From: Neoceratodus forsteri
Lineage: Eukaryota > Chordata > Ceratodontiformes > Ceratodontidae
NCBI GenBank assembly: GCA_016271365.2
Contig: CM028132.1
Location: forward strand, 1,183,691,001-1,183,755,000
Direction of reading: 5' to 3'
Length of the DNA stretch: 64,000 nt
Below the pieces are notes generated by a model. That model ran no database searches. It worked only from the letters and a program-made list of their open reading frames with translations, and was not told the DNA's origin. How positions within the stretch are numbered: position 1 is the first letter of the stretch; every line of letters starts with the position of its first letter. Shown here piece after piece: positions 10,681 through 21,565 of this stretch. Both the position numbers and the translations under genes were made by a program.

Positions 10681-11792
10681 GGGTCCAAAGCTAGGAGTGA
10701 AATAGAGACAGGGCATTGGTGGAATCGTACCAGCTGACCGAAATCCAGCAGTGATTAATCCACCAGTAGAGCCTGCTAGCACCGTAACAGAACTAGCCAC
10801 ACGGTGCAGCACTGAGATGCCAAGGAGCAGCTGCGAGACCCAACACAGGGTCACTGGCAAGCACAAGCGCTGGCGACCACTTCCAGAGACGGAGATATGT
10901 TGGCAGCCGAGTGCACGGTGGTCAATAATGCCCGATACTGCACTACAACTTCAAATCCAGTAGAAGACAGCAGTTGTCCATGAGGCTGCTTGCTACTGTA
11001 GCTACTGGAAATAGACAGCAAGTAGAAGAGAGGTGATGTTGGGGACGCGCATCGTAAAATATCCATGGACAGCAGGGGGCGCGAGCAACCAGTGGTGGGA
11101 AGGCTCGGGAAGTACGGACAGCAGTCGGCAGGACGAAGAAGTGTCTTGGAGGCACACTCAATGTAAGTAAACTGAAGCAAAGTCGTTGTGGTAGCAAGTT
11201 GTGAGGCATACACCTAGGAGAGTGAGTTAAAGAAAATGAGCAGCATTAAATATGTTGGAGATGTTAAAAAAAACAAAACAAAACAGTATTGGCAGATCGA
11301 ATGCGGAACAAACATGCAGTCCCATAATGCACCAGTGCGATGTGTCTCGGCGACGTAAGAACAAGGGGCAAAGCATACAAAGTGCCGGGTAGAATCTAAC
11401 AGGAAAGGTCAAGTTGATCGTGTTTTACACCGCAATGTTATCTCAGCAGCTTACAGAAATGTGTCCCCAGTAGCTGAATGTATGTGAGCCCGCGAACATG
11501 CAGTGCATGCTTTCTATCGTAACTGTTAGTAACTGTGAAACGGCGGTAGCATTTTTTCTCCAGCGATCGGGCGATGCTCTACAAAGTGTAACTGAATGTG
11601 TATGTGATATCAGTGTCACAGTACTTCCTTTGCCACTTCGTGTATGTTACAAGTGCATTAATCACCTCAGCGCCGGGCTCTACCTGTGGATTAATGCCTG
11701 GTGGGTGGCTGGAAGCACTACCAACCCCCACAACCTGGGCATTAATCCACCGGTAGAGCCCTCCTCTGTCGGTGATTAATGCTTACATATGC
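10681..11792. mobile_element. Unclassified 1.1-kb insertion inside the Tigger transposase
   Basis: The transposase frame stops at NADDTG (about 11793) and resumes at LQWKLLPEKT (about 10680), so the DNA between is an insertion. Its ends share ATTAATCCACCAGTAGAGCC (10754-10773) and ATTAATCCACCGGTAGAGCC (11741-11760) in direct orientation. The right end also carries inverted GCATTAATCACC and GGATTAATGC modules at 11655-11697 and 11772-11782. No coding domain was recognised. Limits are good to about 10 bp. No clear target duplication was found. Confidence 0.5.
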
Positions 11793-12429
11793 ACCGGTGT
11801 CATCTGCATTATAAATCTGTGTTGCAGTAAGCCCCTCAGATAGCATGGTTTCTAATAATTTTTGTCTGAATGGTGCAGTGCTCTCATTCAAGGCAGACAG
11901 CAGCTCACCTGCCACAAACAGTTGCCGAATCCCATGCCGTTTTTTAAATTGATTCAGCCAACCTTTGCTGGCACTAAAGGTGTCATCATGCCCATTAATG
12001 TTATTGTGGAAACAGATGGCTTTTTGTCTCAATATCGGACCTCATATGGGGACACCTATGGCACGATTCTGGAACCACAAATACAGTGCTTTATCCATCA
12101 TCTTTACTCCCTTCATACTCTTCAAATTATTGGGGCCATCAGCACAGTCCATTGTTGAAGCATACCCTGCAATTTGTCTTTGCTGAGTGGATCCTGCACA
12201 CTGTGGCATTACTGATGTTAAATTTTAGCAACGGACACAATCTTCTCCCATTCTCGAGGCATTGTAAACACATAGCTTTTGTTCTATGGGCAGAACACAT
12301 TGTTTGCACTTTACTGACATCACGCTGACTGCTTTGTCTCCTGAATGAACTTTTGACCGCCGGTAATGATACTGGTTTTAAACTGTGGTAATTAGACTGA
12401 TTACATAACTTAGTCATGACTATTGGCAT
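11793..12429 (-). pseudogene. Tigger-like transposase, N-terminal DNA-binding region
   Basis: On the minus strand, 12429-12139 gives a weak psq-like HTH (CLENGRRLCPLLKFNISNAT). The 12032-11793 part gives the CENPB HTH (ASKGWLNQFKKRHGIRQL) and the start of the DDE fold, GLTATQIYNADDTG, where the catalytic Asp lies in NADDTG (usually NADETG). The frame then runs into the nested insertion. A break lies between the two HTH parts. Confidence 0.72.
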
Positions 12430-12430
12430 T

Positions 12431-13811
12431 TGTCTTCATTGTCTGCACTGCTTGATGTAAACTGCTGATTGTATATTAAAAAGGATGGAGAAGTCACACT
12501 ACTGGAAAAGCCTATATTGTAAATTATATTTTTTGCAGAAACTGAACCTTTAATAGTTTATCAGGTGGAGCTTATTAAAGCCTGAGCACCGTTGGCCCCG
12601 AGGAAATGGTCCTTGGGACACGAAGCACTGGCTCCGGTGAATTGCGGTGGCTATTTGCACGTAACTACAATAAAAACAGGGTTTTTTTTTAAACATTTAG
12701 GAGTCAAGAGTCTTCCTCAAGTACTTTACATTACTGCCTGCCTTAAGGTCTAGGGAAGTGATTACATCAATTTTGGCAAGAAAAAATAATCAAGTAACAA
12801 GGAAGTCCGATGCCACTGTGAAGTACCGCTTGCTAAAGCCCCACAGCAAAACCTTTCGAAGATGTAAAACTGGTAACTGGGAACAGTATTTGCAATTGTT
12901 TTTTGCTCTTGTTTCTCTGCAGTGACCCTTCCCTGATCAATGGCTTCCAAGACCCCTACTTGCCATCTCCATCTCCTACCCACCTTGTCCTACCTGAACA
13001 TACCTCTCTGAGATGGGGTTTCAGATAGCCAGCACCTGGTGCTCCCACCTGGATTGCACAGTTGCCTGTTGTGGCAGGCAGTCGGTTCTCCATGGCCCGC
13101 GGTACCTCCTTTATCATGCTTGCTGCACAGTGGGAGGTTTTACCATTGCCTTTCACCCTGCTGCAGGACGCTGATAAGGGCTTGGAGGTACACTTGTGCA
13201 CGAAGGAGCATGCTGTCATGCACCAGAGCTAGTCTGTATCCACCTGCCCACTGTTGGCTCTAGCTGTAATACCAGCTGTGGTCAGGTGTGTGGCAGTAGC
13301 ACAGCCAAGACTGTGCTGCTGCCACATGAGTGACAGTAGTACAGCAGAGACTATGGCCCTCCCCAGAGAAGGAGAATGTCCTATTGGACGCACAAAACAT
13401 CTCCCTTTGCTGGCCCACTGGAATCCCGATGTCATTCCCAAACCTGAGTCAGCAGCATCTTGTGTGGTATTCTTGCTGCTGTGCAACAAACAGCATATAC
13501 CATTGTGTAAGTGGGTTGTTTAGCTTATATAACCTAGCAAGCCAACTTTCATAATTTTATTTTATTTCATTTTGTTATTTGAGCATATTGGGGTAGGAAC
13601 TGCATAGCCAACAAACAGCATCTTCCCCTGGGCCCATCCTCTCCTAGCTTGTGACATCTTATAGGCGGACAGCTATGACAGAGTCTACCCTTTTCTGAAC
13701 TTTTTCAATCACAAAGGTGTGGTATGCACATTTATGGCACCCTTGTGACTGGAAATATAATTAGCTGTTCAACACCAAGCTGTGCATTAGAGAAAGAGTA
13801 CAATGCCTTAG
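12431..13811. other. Mostly unassigned; hairpin-containing repeat near 12.6 kb
   Basis: No coding domain is recognised. At 12585-12640 there is a compact folded motif: an outer stem CACCG/CGGTG, an inner stem TGGTCC-TTG-GGACA, and flanks CCGAGGAAA and CGAAGC. An A-rich and T-rich stretch follows near 12670-12690. The rest (13000-13700) has short open frames without family resemblance. Confidence 0.35.
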
Positions 13812-13956
13812 GATGTCCCAGTTTCCAGCTGCCTTGGTGTTGGCACTGGTAACGCAACCAGAATGGTATTCCAGGTGGCCTGGGTTCAAGTCTCAGCCAA
13901 GGCAGGGAGCAAGAGAAGCAGGGAATTCCCAGCCCCCCCCAAAATAAAAAAAAACA
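13812..13956 (+). repeat. tRNA-derived SINE-like element
   Basis: A polymerase III B-box-like motif GGTTCAAGTCTC lies at about 13887, inside GCCTGGGTTCAAGTCTCAGC. An A-box-like stretch GGCACTGGTAACGCA sits about 50 bp upstream, and an A-rich tail AAAATAAAAAAAAAC ends at about 13955. This is the layout of a short tRNA-derived retroposon. The next feature is a CR1 copy starting directly after it. The parent tRNA is not identifiable. Confidence 0.5.
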
Positions 13957-15236
13957 GTGTAGTTTGTGAAGTAGACACAAAGGTAGAGAAGTCAATAGGG
14001 AGCAGGACAGGGGTAAATCCAGAAAAAAGCGAAGGCAGTAAGCACAGGGATGGGCCTAAAAGGGGTAAAGCCATCAAAAAATGGAAGGTGATGAGTACCA
14101 ATGCATATAGTCTGTGTAACAAGCTCCTTGAACTAGTGGCCTTGATGGAAGAGGACGCCTGGATATTGTGGCAGTCACAGAAACATGGTACACAGAGAAC
14201 CATGATTGGGATGTCAACATACTAGGGTACACAATCTACAAGAGGGACAGAGAGGGTAAAAGAGGAGGAGTAGCTCTCTACATAAGGGAAGGAATCAAAG
14301 CAAGAGAACTAAAGGGTAAACGGAAGGGAGGAGGCACTGTGGGACACCCTGGAGACAGGAAATGGCACCACAATCCGCATAAGGGTTGTTTACAGACCCC
14401 CCGTCTCAGGGCGAAGCAGTGGAAAAGGAAATAATAGAAGGAATCCTTAGAATGGCAGAAAAAGGAGAGATACTGTTGATGGGGGACCTGAATATGCCAG
14501 ATGTTAACTGGAGCACCTTTACTGCAACCACATCCAGGAGCAGGGTCATTCTCAATGTCCTACAGAGGGCATGCCTCAGACAGCTAGAGTTGGAACCCAC
14601 TTGGGAGGGAGCAGTCTTAGACCTGGTACTCTCAAAAGGGGTTGGAGAGAGGATCTCAGATATAAAAGTGGGTAGCCATCTGGGAACAAACAACCCCAAA
14701 CAGTGTGGTTCACAGTAAACACAACTGTAGAGTCAAGCCATACAAAAACAAGGGTGTTGGACTTTAGGAGGGCTGACTTTGGCAAAATGGGAGAGTACCT
14801 CAGAAAAGCACTAGCAAACAGGCAAGAAGGAGGGGTGGAAAAACAATGGGGAAAAAACAAAACTGCCATCACAGAGGCAACAATCCTTTGTGTAAAGCAA
14901 ATCAGCAAAACAAAATGAAGAAAATAGCCACAATGCTTATCAAAAGAGGTGGCAGGGAAGGTTAAGGAGAAAAGGATTGCATTCAGGAAATATAAGGAAA
15001 CGTAGAAGGAGCAGGATAGAGAACTATATCAGTTAAAGCAAAAGGAGGCAGGGAAGGCAGTCGGAATCGCAAAGGCCCAAACAGCTGGAAAAGATTAAAG
15101 GACTTAAAAGTTACTCGGGGCAGAAGTAAGGTAGGGAGTGGGGAGGGCTCAAACCTTGTCTGAACAGTCGGTCACAGGGTAGATTGGGGAAGAATGGGCA
15201 GACTGGAGGTCTTTTTCTGCTGACATTGTCTATGTT
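13957..15236 (+). mobile_element. CR1 LINE, plus strand, RT deleted
   Basis: Endonuclease motifs are clear: NAYSLCNKLLELVALMEED, VAVTETWYTENHDWDVNILG, GVALYIREGIKA, ILLMGDLNMPDVNW and VLDLVLSKGVGERI. The linker follows (MGEYLRKALANRQEGGVEKQWG). At about 15110 the sequence jumps straight to the CR1 3' UTR (GGGCAGACTGGAGG, end about 15236), so the whole RT domain is missing by internal deletion. Several frameshifts occur. Confidence 0.82.
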
Positions 15237-15394
15237 TTTAAGCAATATTTCAGATGGTCTTTAAAGAATCTTTAAAGAGTTAATGCTGAACCTGTGGAAA
15301 GACCCATGCGTCCTTTGGTTCAGATAGAGCAGCTCAAACCATTCAGCTGAGAGGAAATTTCCATTTGTAAAAGGGTCTAAGAAATTGGCTGTAA

Positions 15395-15650
15395 GCATTC
15401 TGTCAGCCATAGTTAATCTTTATTAACATACATGTAGAGCATAATCATATGCTGAACAAGATGTAACACTGTTTAAAAACAACAACTTTTTTATTATGAT
15501 AGTAATAAGGCACTCCCAGGGTTTATGTTGATGGTCAGTTAATCACCCCCAGGGGCATGTGGCTCTCGGCTATGCTTCGTGGAACATTACACCCCTAGAG
15601 GATGATTAGCAGACCATTAACATGACTGCTGGTCATGCCTTATTGCTTAA
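15395..15650. mobile_element. Palindromic MITE, copy 1 (256 bp)
   Basis: The block matches 58565-58820 over its entire 256 bp with the same spacing. Its inner 147 bp (15501-15647) is an imperfect hairpin: AGTAATAAGGCACTCCCAGG at one end and TGCCTTATTGCT at the other. The arms are about 47 bp. The left part carries the shared AACATACATGTAGAGC and AATCATATGCTGAACAAG. It is probably a non-autonomous DNA transposon; the superfamily is unknown. Confidence 0.65.
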
Positions 15651-15832
15651 TAAACCGAGCTGCTAGACTGTACTGTAGTACTTGAACTGGTTCTGATTTA
15701 AAGGAGAACTGTGCTGAACCTGTAAGTCATTTTTCCCAGTAGATGCTTTTTCATATATTTGATCCATTTCTCTTATTGTTCCATCTTTACTGGACTTTTA
15801 GTAAACACATAGAGAATACTGGATGGTCAACT

Positions 15833-15943
15833 ATGCACAGTGTGTTGTGCCACAGAGGGGTTCTGATTCCCTCTGACCTCGAGATTGAAGCTTGAGAGGT
15901 CCATGGGAATCAGAACCCGAGGTGCCAAACACACTGGTTGTGC
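15833..15943. repeat. Hairpin inside the TTAA element
   Basis: TGCACAGTGTGTTGTGCC...GGTTCTGATTCCC at the left is mirrored by GGGAATCAGAACC...ACACACTGGTTGTGCA at the right. The arms are about 48 bp and the loop is short. It may be a nested foldback element or part of the host MITE. Confidence 0.6.
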
Positions 15944-16191
15944 ATATGATTGCTCATCCTGTATTTTTGCAGTGTATAGTACTGTGTGAAATATGTGCTT
16001 GTGAGTTCTTTGGCTTTCAAAATGAAACTGACTCATGCAGTCTCTAGAGGTTCGAGAATGCTTTTTCTACCACAGTATGGTAGAATCATATTCCTTTACC
16101 TCTGAACTGTGGTACAACAGCATTTTGAAAGGGATGGAATTCTATACAAAACAACACTCCACTATACACTATAATCGTTGTTCCTGACAAA

Positions 16192-16352
16192 CACACTGCT
16201 GGTAAGTGCCATTTTAGAACTGCATGATGCAGTTTATGTCCCCTTTGGGTCACAAAGTTCCAGAGTAGAACATGAGTCCACTGTGAAAACAATGTAAGTT
16301 CTTTAACAAGGACATAACATACATCACACTGTTCTAAAATGGTACTGCCGAC
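16192..16352. repeat. Second hairpin inside the TTAA element
   Basis: CCATTTTAGAACTGCATGAT (from about 16209) is mirrored by ATCACACTGTTCTAAAATGG (to about 16342). The pairing extends to TTATGTCC and GGACATAA. The arms are about 40 bp and imperfect. Confidence 0.55.
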
Positions 16353-16559
16353 TAGAGTGTACAACAGAAAAAAACAGCGAATTTATTGAAAGTCCAGTAT
16401 AAATGGAACAATAACAGAATGTGAACCAGCTTCTACAGAAAACACAGGCATGCAGATTAAAGGCAGTTCTCCTTTAATACCATCAGGTTGCTCCATCCCA
16501 TGACGAAACAGCATCATGCTTATTTTCATTTGGGTCACACTTCTGTTTTTTTTTTATTA

Positions 16560-16665
16560 TCTGGGAGCACAAAGGCCAAGGGAGGTTGGCATGTGTGGGG
16601 CCTGATAATAAGCCAGTGTTTACAGGTCTGTGCTTTAACTACTAGACCACACCGCTTTCATTTTT
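16560..16665 (-). repeat. tRNA-related SINE fragment
   Basis: On the minus strand GTGTGGTCTAGTAGTTAAAGC (16633-16653) resembles the A-box region of tRNA-derived SINEs (compare 63355-63530). No clear B box follows, and the plus-strand T run at 16547-16555 would be an A-rich tail. Weakly supported. Confidence 0.4.
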
Positions 16666-17929
16666 GTAGCACACACTAGGAGTGGCTGGGGATTGAGTGC
16701 ATAACAGATATGATGCACTCGCTTTGAAGGGGGGAGAGAATCCTTGCGAGAAAATCCTGGGTAGGGGGCAGCAAGCAAACTCCTTGCCAGGCAGTTCTGG
16801 AGTTGTACTGGCATTGGTTTCAGTGTTAGCTGGCTAGTCACCCTGCTGGCCAAAGAAGGGGAACACCTCAGCTCCCTTGATTGTTTGGACTATAGGAAGA
16901 ACAAGTAGTAAAAAGTGAGGAAAATCATAAAAGCCACAGAAACATTTGTCTCTCTTTAGAAATGAAATAAAATGTAAAGAAAAATGGATGTGTTGATGCT
17001 TTTGTCTAGTGTAAGTAAAGACTGGATCATTTCCTCATTCTGTATATTTGCTAAGCACTGGGGGAACGGTTCCCATTTGGCCAACTGTAGGCCCCAACTT
17101 CTCTCTCTCTCTAGAAGGTCATCTTGTGGTACTGACAGCTCTTGTACTCAATGTTCCTTCATCTGCACCTCCACATTTTACTCCCATCCCCATCCCCACC
17201 CTGTGGGGTCCCACCAGTCAGCACCGTGGAGAGCGACTCCTCAGAAACCGCTGGTGGTGGGAGAAGGTGTTAGTTAGGCTCGGGGCCACCCAGTTGGGGA
17301 GGCAGAACACAGTCATCATCTGTCAGTGACCCCATCTGATTTTCCCTATTCTCCCAAGCCCTGCCAACTAGTCCCAAGTTTGCTAGCATGTTTTGGACGT
17401 ACCATTTCATCCTCCCACAGCTGTATTGCCTCCATTGGCTACCCATGTATACGGCTGTAATGTTTCTCACTGCAGCTTTTTTCCAGTAAGTGATAACACA
17501 TGACAGGGTGTGCGATTGTACTGTAATAATGACACACAAGGCTTACACCATAGTTCCAGCAGCATGGGAGAGCTCAGCAACTCTGAAATGTATTTTCTTC
17601 TGAAATGCATCTTCTTCTTTTGTCTTTTCTCTACACCACTCCCCTATGTGACCAAACTTGCTATACTACATGTATTTTAAAGAGCACCTATCCAGCTTTT
17701 TGCAGGACACCACAAAAACAAATAAGAAGCTCCCTTACCTGGATAGATGGGAGTTCCTCAGTGCCAATTTTAAAAATTTGTAATAATTGCCTTTTAAGAT
17801 GGGAAAGGATCGTAATTTGCTCCCGAGGTGCTGGCTGTGTGATCCGTTCCACTTGCTTGTTAGACGTCTCTATCCCCACACTCAGATGTTTGGTGATGTC
17901 AGTAAAAGGAGAGCTCAGGGGCACACTCC
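16666..17929. other. Unassigned interval
   Basis: No protein domain, RNA gene or repeat pairing was recognised. A short CT-rich run lies near 17100. Open frames here are short and lack family motifs. Confidence 0.35.
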
Positions 17930-20160
17930 ATAGAATTTGATTTGACGGCAGATAAGGACCGCTTGTCCCACTCAGTCTGCCCATTTCTCTACCTAATGGA
18001 TAAGCTGCAGATCCTAGTTAACCAACAGCCTACTTCTTCCTACCCCCACCCCCTAGAATTGCCTTATGACTGTCCCATGCATTCTTGAATTCCACCACTG
18101 TTTTTGACTCCACAACCTCCTCGAAAAGGCTTTTCCATGCATCCACAAACCTCTCTGTGAAAAAAGACTTCCTTACATTACCTCTGAGCCACCCCCCACC
18201 CATCTTCAAATTGTGCCCCCTTGTTCTTGCACACCTCTTTTTCTGAAAGATGCTACCCTCTTGGACTTTGTTGATTCCCTTGAGGTACTTGAAAGTTGCT
18301 ACCATGTCCCCCCTCTCCCTCCTTTCCTCGAGACTATACATATTAAGCTCCTTAAGTCTCTCTTCATATGTCTTCTGGTGTAGACCCTGCACCATTTTAG
18401 TTGCCCTCCTCTGGACTGCCTCCATCTCCATCCTGTTTATGTCTTTGCGGAGATTGGGTCTCCAGAACTGCACGCAGTACCTCCAGATGGGGTCTCACCA
18501 GCTGTCTGTACAGAGGGATAACAACGTCCTGTTTTCTACTGGTGATGCCTCTCCCTATGCATCCCAGTATCCCCCCAGCCCTCCTTACTGTCCTCTCACA
18601 TTGCTTGCTCACCTTTAGGTCATCTGATATACTACCCCCAGGTCCCTTTCCATTTTTGTTGTCAGTATCTCACTCCCTATTGTGTACTGTTCCCTTGAGT
18701 TTTTGTTTTCCAGGTGCATTACCCTGCACTTCTTAGCATTGAATCTAAGCAGCCATACATTTGACCATTCCTCCAACCTTGCCAAGTCCCTTCTCATCCT
18801 TTCCACCCTACCTTGTGTATCAACTCTGTTGCAGATCTTTGTGTCATCTGCAAAGAGACATACTTTTCTTCCAGTCCCTCTGCAATGTTGCTTATAAAGA
18901 CATTGAAGAGGACTGTCCTAATACTGAACCCTGCGGTACCCCACTAGTAACCCCTTTCTTCAGAGTGGACTCATTTACTATTACTCTCTGTGTCCTATTC
19001 TCCAGCCTATTCTTTACCCAGGCTATCTATCTTGGGACCCACACCCAGGTTGGCTAACTTGTATATTAATCTTTGTGTGGGACTGAGTCAAATGCCTTGT
19101 TAAAGTCTAGGTAGGCCATGTCCACAGCCCTCCCTGATCTACTACTTTGGTCACCCAGTCAAAGAAATCCAGTCACTGCTCCAGCTCCTCTCCTTATTAA
19201 GCCTCACTAGCCCTCCTTGGTCTTCCTTCGCTCCCTGATGTACCTATAAAAGGTTTTATCCCCTCTTAACTGAGTTGGCTATCTTTCCTCGGTTTGGGCC
19301 TTTGCTGTTCTTACTGCCTTCCCAGCTTCCTTTTGCTTTAACTGATACAATTCTCTGTCCTGCTCCTTCTGTGATTCCTTGTACTTCCTGAATGCTTCGT
19401 TTCTCTTGAACCTTCCCTGCCACCTCCTTTGAGAACCAGTAGTGGTTTCTTACATCGATTTTGTTTTATTTGCTTCACACAAAGGTTCATCTCTGTGATG
19501 GCAGTTTTGATTATTCCCCATTGTTCTTCCACCCCTCCTTCCTGCCCATTTGCTAGTGCATTCCTTAGGCACTCATCCATTTGGCAAAGTCAGCCCTCCT
19601 AAAGTCCAGTACTTTGCCTTTGTATGGCTTTTACTCTATTGCTGTGTTTATCGTGAACCATACTGTTCGATGGTCGCTAGTTCCCAGATGGCTACCCACT
19701 TCTACATCTGTGATCCTCTCTCCATCTCCATTTGAGAGTACCAGGTCTAAGATTGCTCCCTCTCGAGTGGGTTCCAGTACTAGTTGTCTAAGGCATGCCC
19801 CCTGTAGGCCATCTAGAATAACCCCACTCTTAGAAGTGGCTGCTGCAACTGCACTCCAGTTAACATCTGGCATATTCAGATCCTCCATCAGCAATATCTC
19901 CCCTTTCTGCCATTCTAAGTATACTTTCTATCATTTCCTTGTCCATTTCCTCCCCTGAGATGGGGTCTGTATACAACCCCTGTGTGATTGTGGTGCCATT
20001 GCCTCGTCTTTAAATTGACCCACATTGCTTCCTCTCCTGCCTGTTTACCCTTTTGTTCTGTTGCTTTGATTCCTTCCCTTATGTAGAGAGCTACTTCCTC
20101 CTCCTCTTTTACCCTCCCTGTCCCTTCTGTAGATAGTGTATCCTGGTATGTTTACGTCCA
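17930..20160 (-). mobile_element. CR1 LINE, minus strand, nearly complete ORF2 with internal loss
   Basis: The 3' end is at about 17930-17990 (minus-strand GGGCAGACTGAGTGGG). The C-terminal domain is at 18473-18030 (ERFVDAWKSLFEEVV, VQRRATKMVQGLHQKTYEER) and the RT end at 18806-18615 (RFNAKKCRVMHLENKN), with FADDTKICN near 18850. A gap near 19195 removes the N-terminal RT blocks. The linker is at 19580-19340 (ANGQEGGVEEQWG) and the endonuclease at 19894-19631 (LMEDLNMPDVNW) continuing to about 20160. It is truncated at the 5' end and frameshifted. Confidence 0.85.
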
Positions 20161-21565
20161 TGCAGCTCTACAGAGCATCATCTTCCAATTTTAAATGACC
20201 TTGTTGGTCCATTATGATGTCATCTCAAAGACCGTACTGGAGCTCCCTATGATCAAGTTCAGATGGGGTTCGAGAGACTTAGTTCTCAGACTTTGCATGC
20301 GGAAAACATTTATTCTTAGTGTCAGACCACATATGATTCATATCAAGTGCACTAGTTGAGGTATGGCTCTTGTTGTGGACAGTATGAAACCCTTCAGTAA
20401 GTGCTGTGGAGATGAACCCATTATGTGCTGAGCCACCATTAGGGAAAATATTAAATTGTGGCCTGTCCCTGCCTCACCACCTCCAGTAAGAAGGCCAAGG
20501 CGAGTGAGGGACAGTTTCCCCACCCCTCAAGGCTACAGCAGCCCCTCCTGTATCTAAACTGGTGGATCTGGTGTCCTCCCCAAGACCGTTCTGCATAGTT
20601 ATTATAAGGCACTGTGGAGGAAGGAGCCTCTGCCCCCAAGCTACTTGCCAATGTTCAAGGATTTCAGTTAAATGTAGGTATAGGCCATGCTGCTCGAGGG
20701 AGGAGGTGCATCCTGTGCAGCCGGTCCCCTAGAGTAGGGGAACCCTACCTGGGAGGTGACCCCCCCATCCTGGCATGAGCAAGTGCAGTGTCGAGTGTGG
20801 AGGACAGCTGCACTGAGAAACAGCACTCAGACACCCCAGCTCAAGTTTTAGGGCCTATGTAGGTTCTGCTGGTGATTAGGCAGTGAGTGAGTTAACACCT
20901 AGAAGAACCTGTCTTATTGGGCTAACAGGCAAGAGCAAGAGCACACTGCCCATTTCCCTCGTGTAGTCTGCTAGGATAGTACTGTCACCAGAGGGTGGTA
21001 TAAAATAGTGAATCACTGGGGAGTCCTGCTATGCACCCTGACGTGGACCCTCCCCTCCTCCAGCAAGCCAAGCAAGCAGCAGAGTCTAGATTATAGATTC
21101 TGGTGGCCACACTATTGTATCAGTCATTGTATACAGAATTGGGCAAAAATGTCTTGTATTGCTCTCAGGTCCTGTGGTTGCTGTCGTTTAGCGGAATCCA
21201 CTGCTTTGGTGAACTGCTCAGCAAGGGCTCTGTTGTCTCGTGGTTCTTATGTGGTGAACGATTGACACTTGTTCTGATGGTCATCTGCTTGTCATTGCAG
21301 CTGTGGGATGGATATTACCCATTATTTAAAATCTGCCTCAGCTTCTGCAGCAGAATGGTATAATACCATACCTGTACAGAAGTAGGGAACACAATCGGCT
21401 GGAAAGAGGATCTGAAATTTTACTCCAGCTGTTCTGAAGGCTTCACGTTGAGCTTGGATAAGAGACGATAGCTCTGGCCAACAACAATCTGTTCTTTCCC
21501 AGTTCAAACACCTTTCTTCCAAGTGGTGGCTAGGACTTGTTCCTTTACTCTGTAACTGTGAAACT
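20161..21565. other. Unassigned interval
   Basis: No recognisable domain or repeat family. Open frames such as 21103-21363 look hydrophobic by chance and carry no motif. This could be old unrecognised repeat or unique DNA. Confidence 0.35.

Larger units (their letters stand above)
9400..12430 (-). mobile_element. pogo/Tigger-like (Tc1-mariner superfamily) transposon
   Basis: The left end starts with CAGTAGAACCCCAATTATCC at 9400 after a TA, a Tigger-type terminal inverted repeat. A jerky/CENP-B-like transposase reads on the minus strand: psq-type HTH (about 12400-12140), CENPB-type HTH (about 12030-11800), then the DDE core (10680-9990) and an acidic C-terminus ending near 9733. The coding region is split by an insertion at about 10681-11792. 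I could not find the matching right-hand terminal repeat beyond 12430, so that end is lost or decayed. Confidence 0.75.
15702..16473. mobile_element. TTAA-target MITE (772 bp), Kolobok/piggyBac type
   Basis: Both ends are flanked by TTAA (15698-15701 and 16474-16477). The termini are inverted: AGGAGAACTG at the left and CAGTTCTCCT at the right. A second inverted pair lies inside (CTTATTGTTCCATCTTTACT near 15773 against TATAAATGGAACAATAACAG near 16399). There is no coding region. TTAA targets with short TIRs are typical of Kolobok and piggyBac non-autonomous elements. Two further hairpins lie inside. Confidence 0.7.

Noticed and set aside
10751..11213. Open frames on both strands in the Tigger insert
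   Set aside because: They overlap each other on opposite strands and show no family motif.
12431..12760. Search for the right-hand terminal repeat of the Tigger element
   Set aside because: No inverted copy of CAGTAGAACCCCAATTATCC was found; the end is lost or too decayed.
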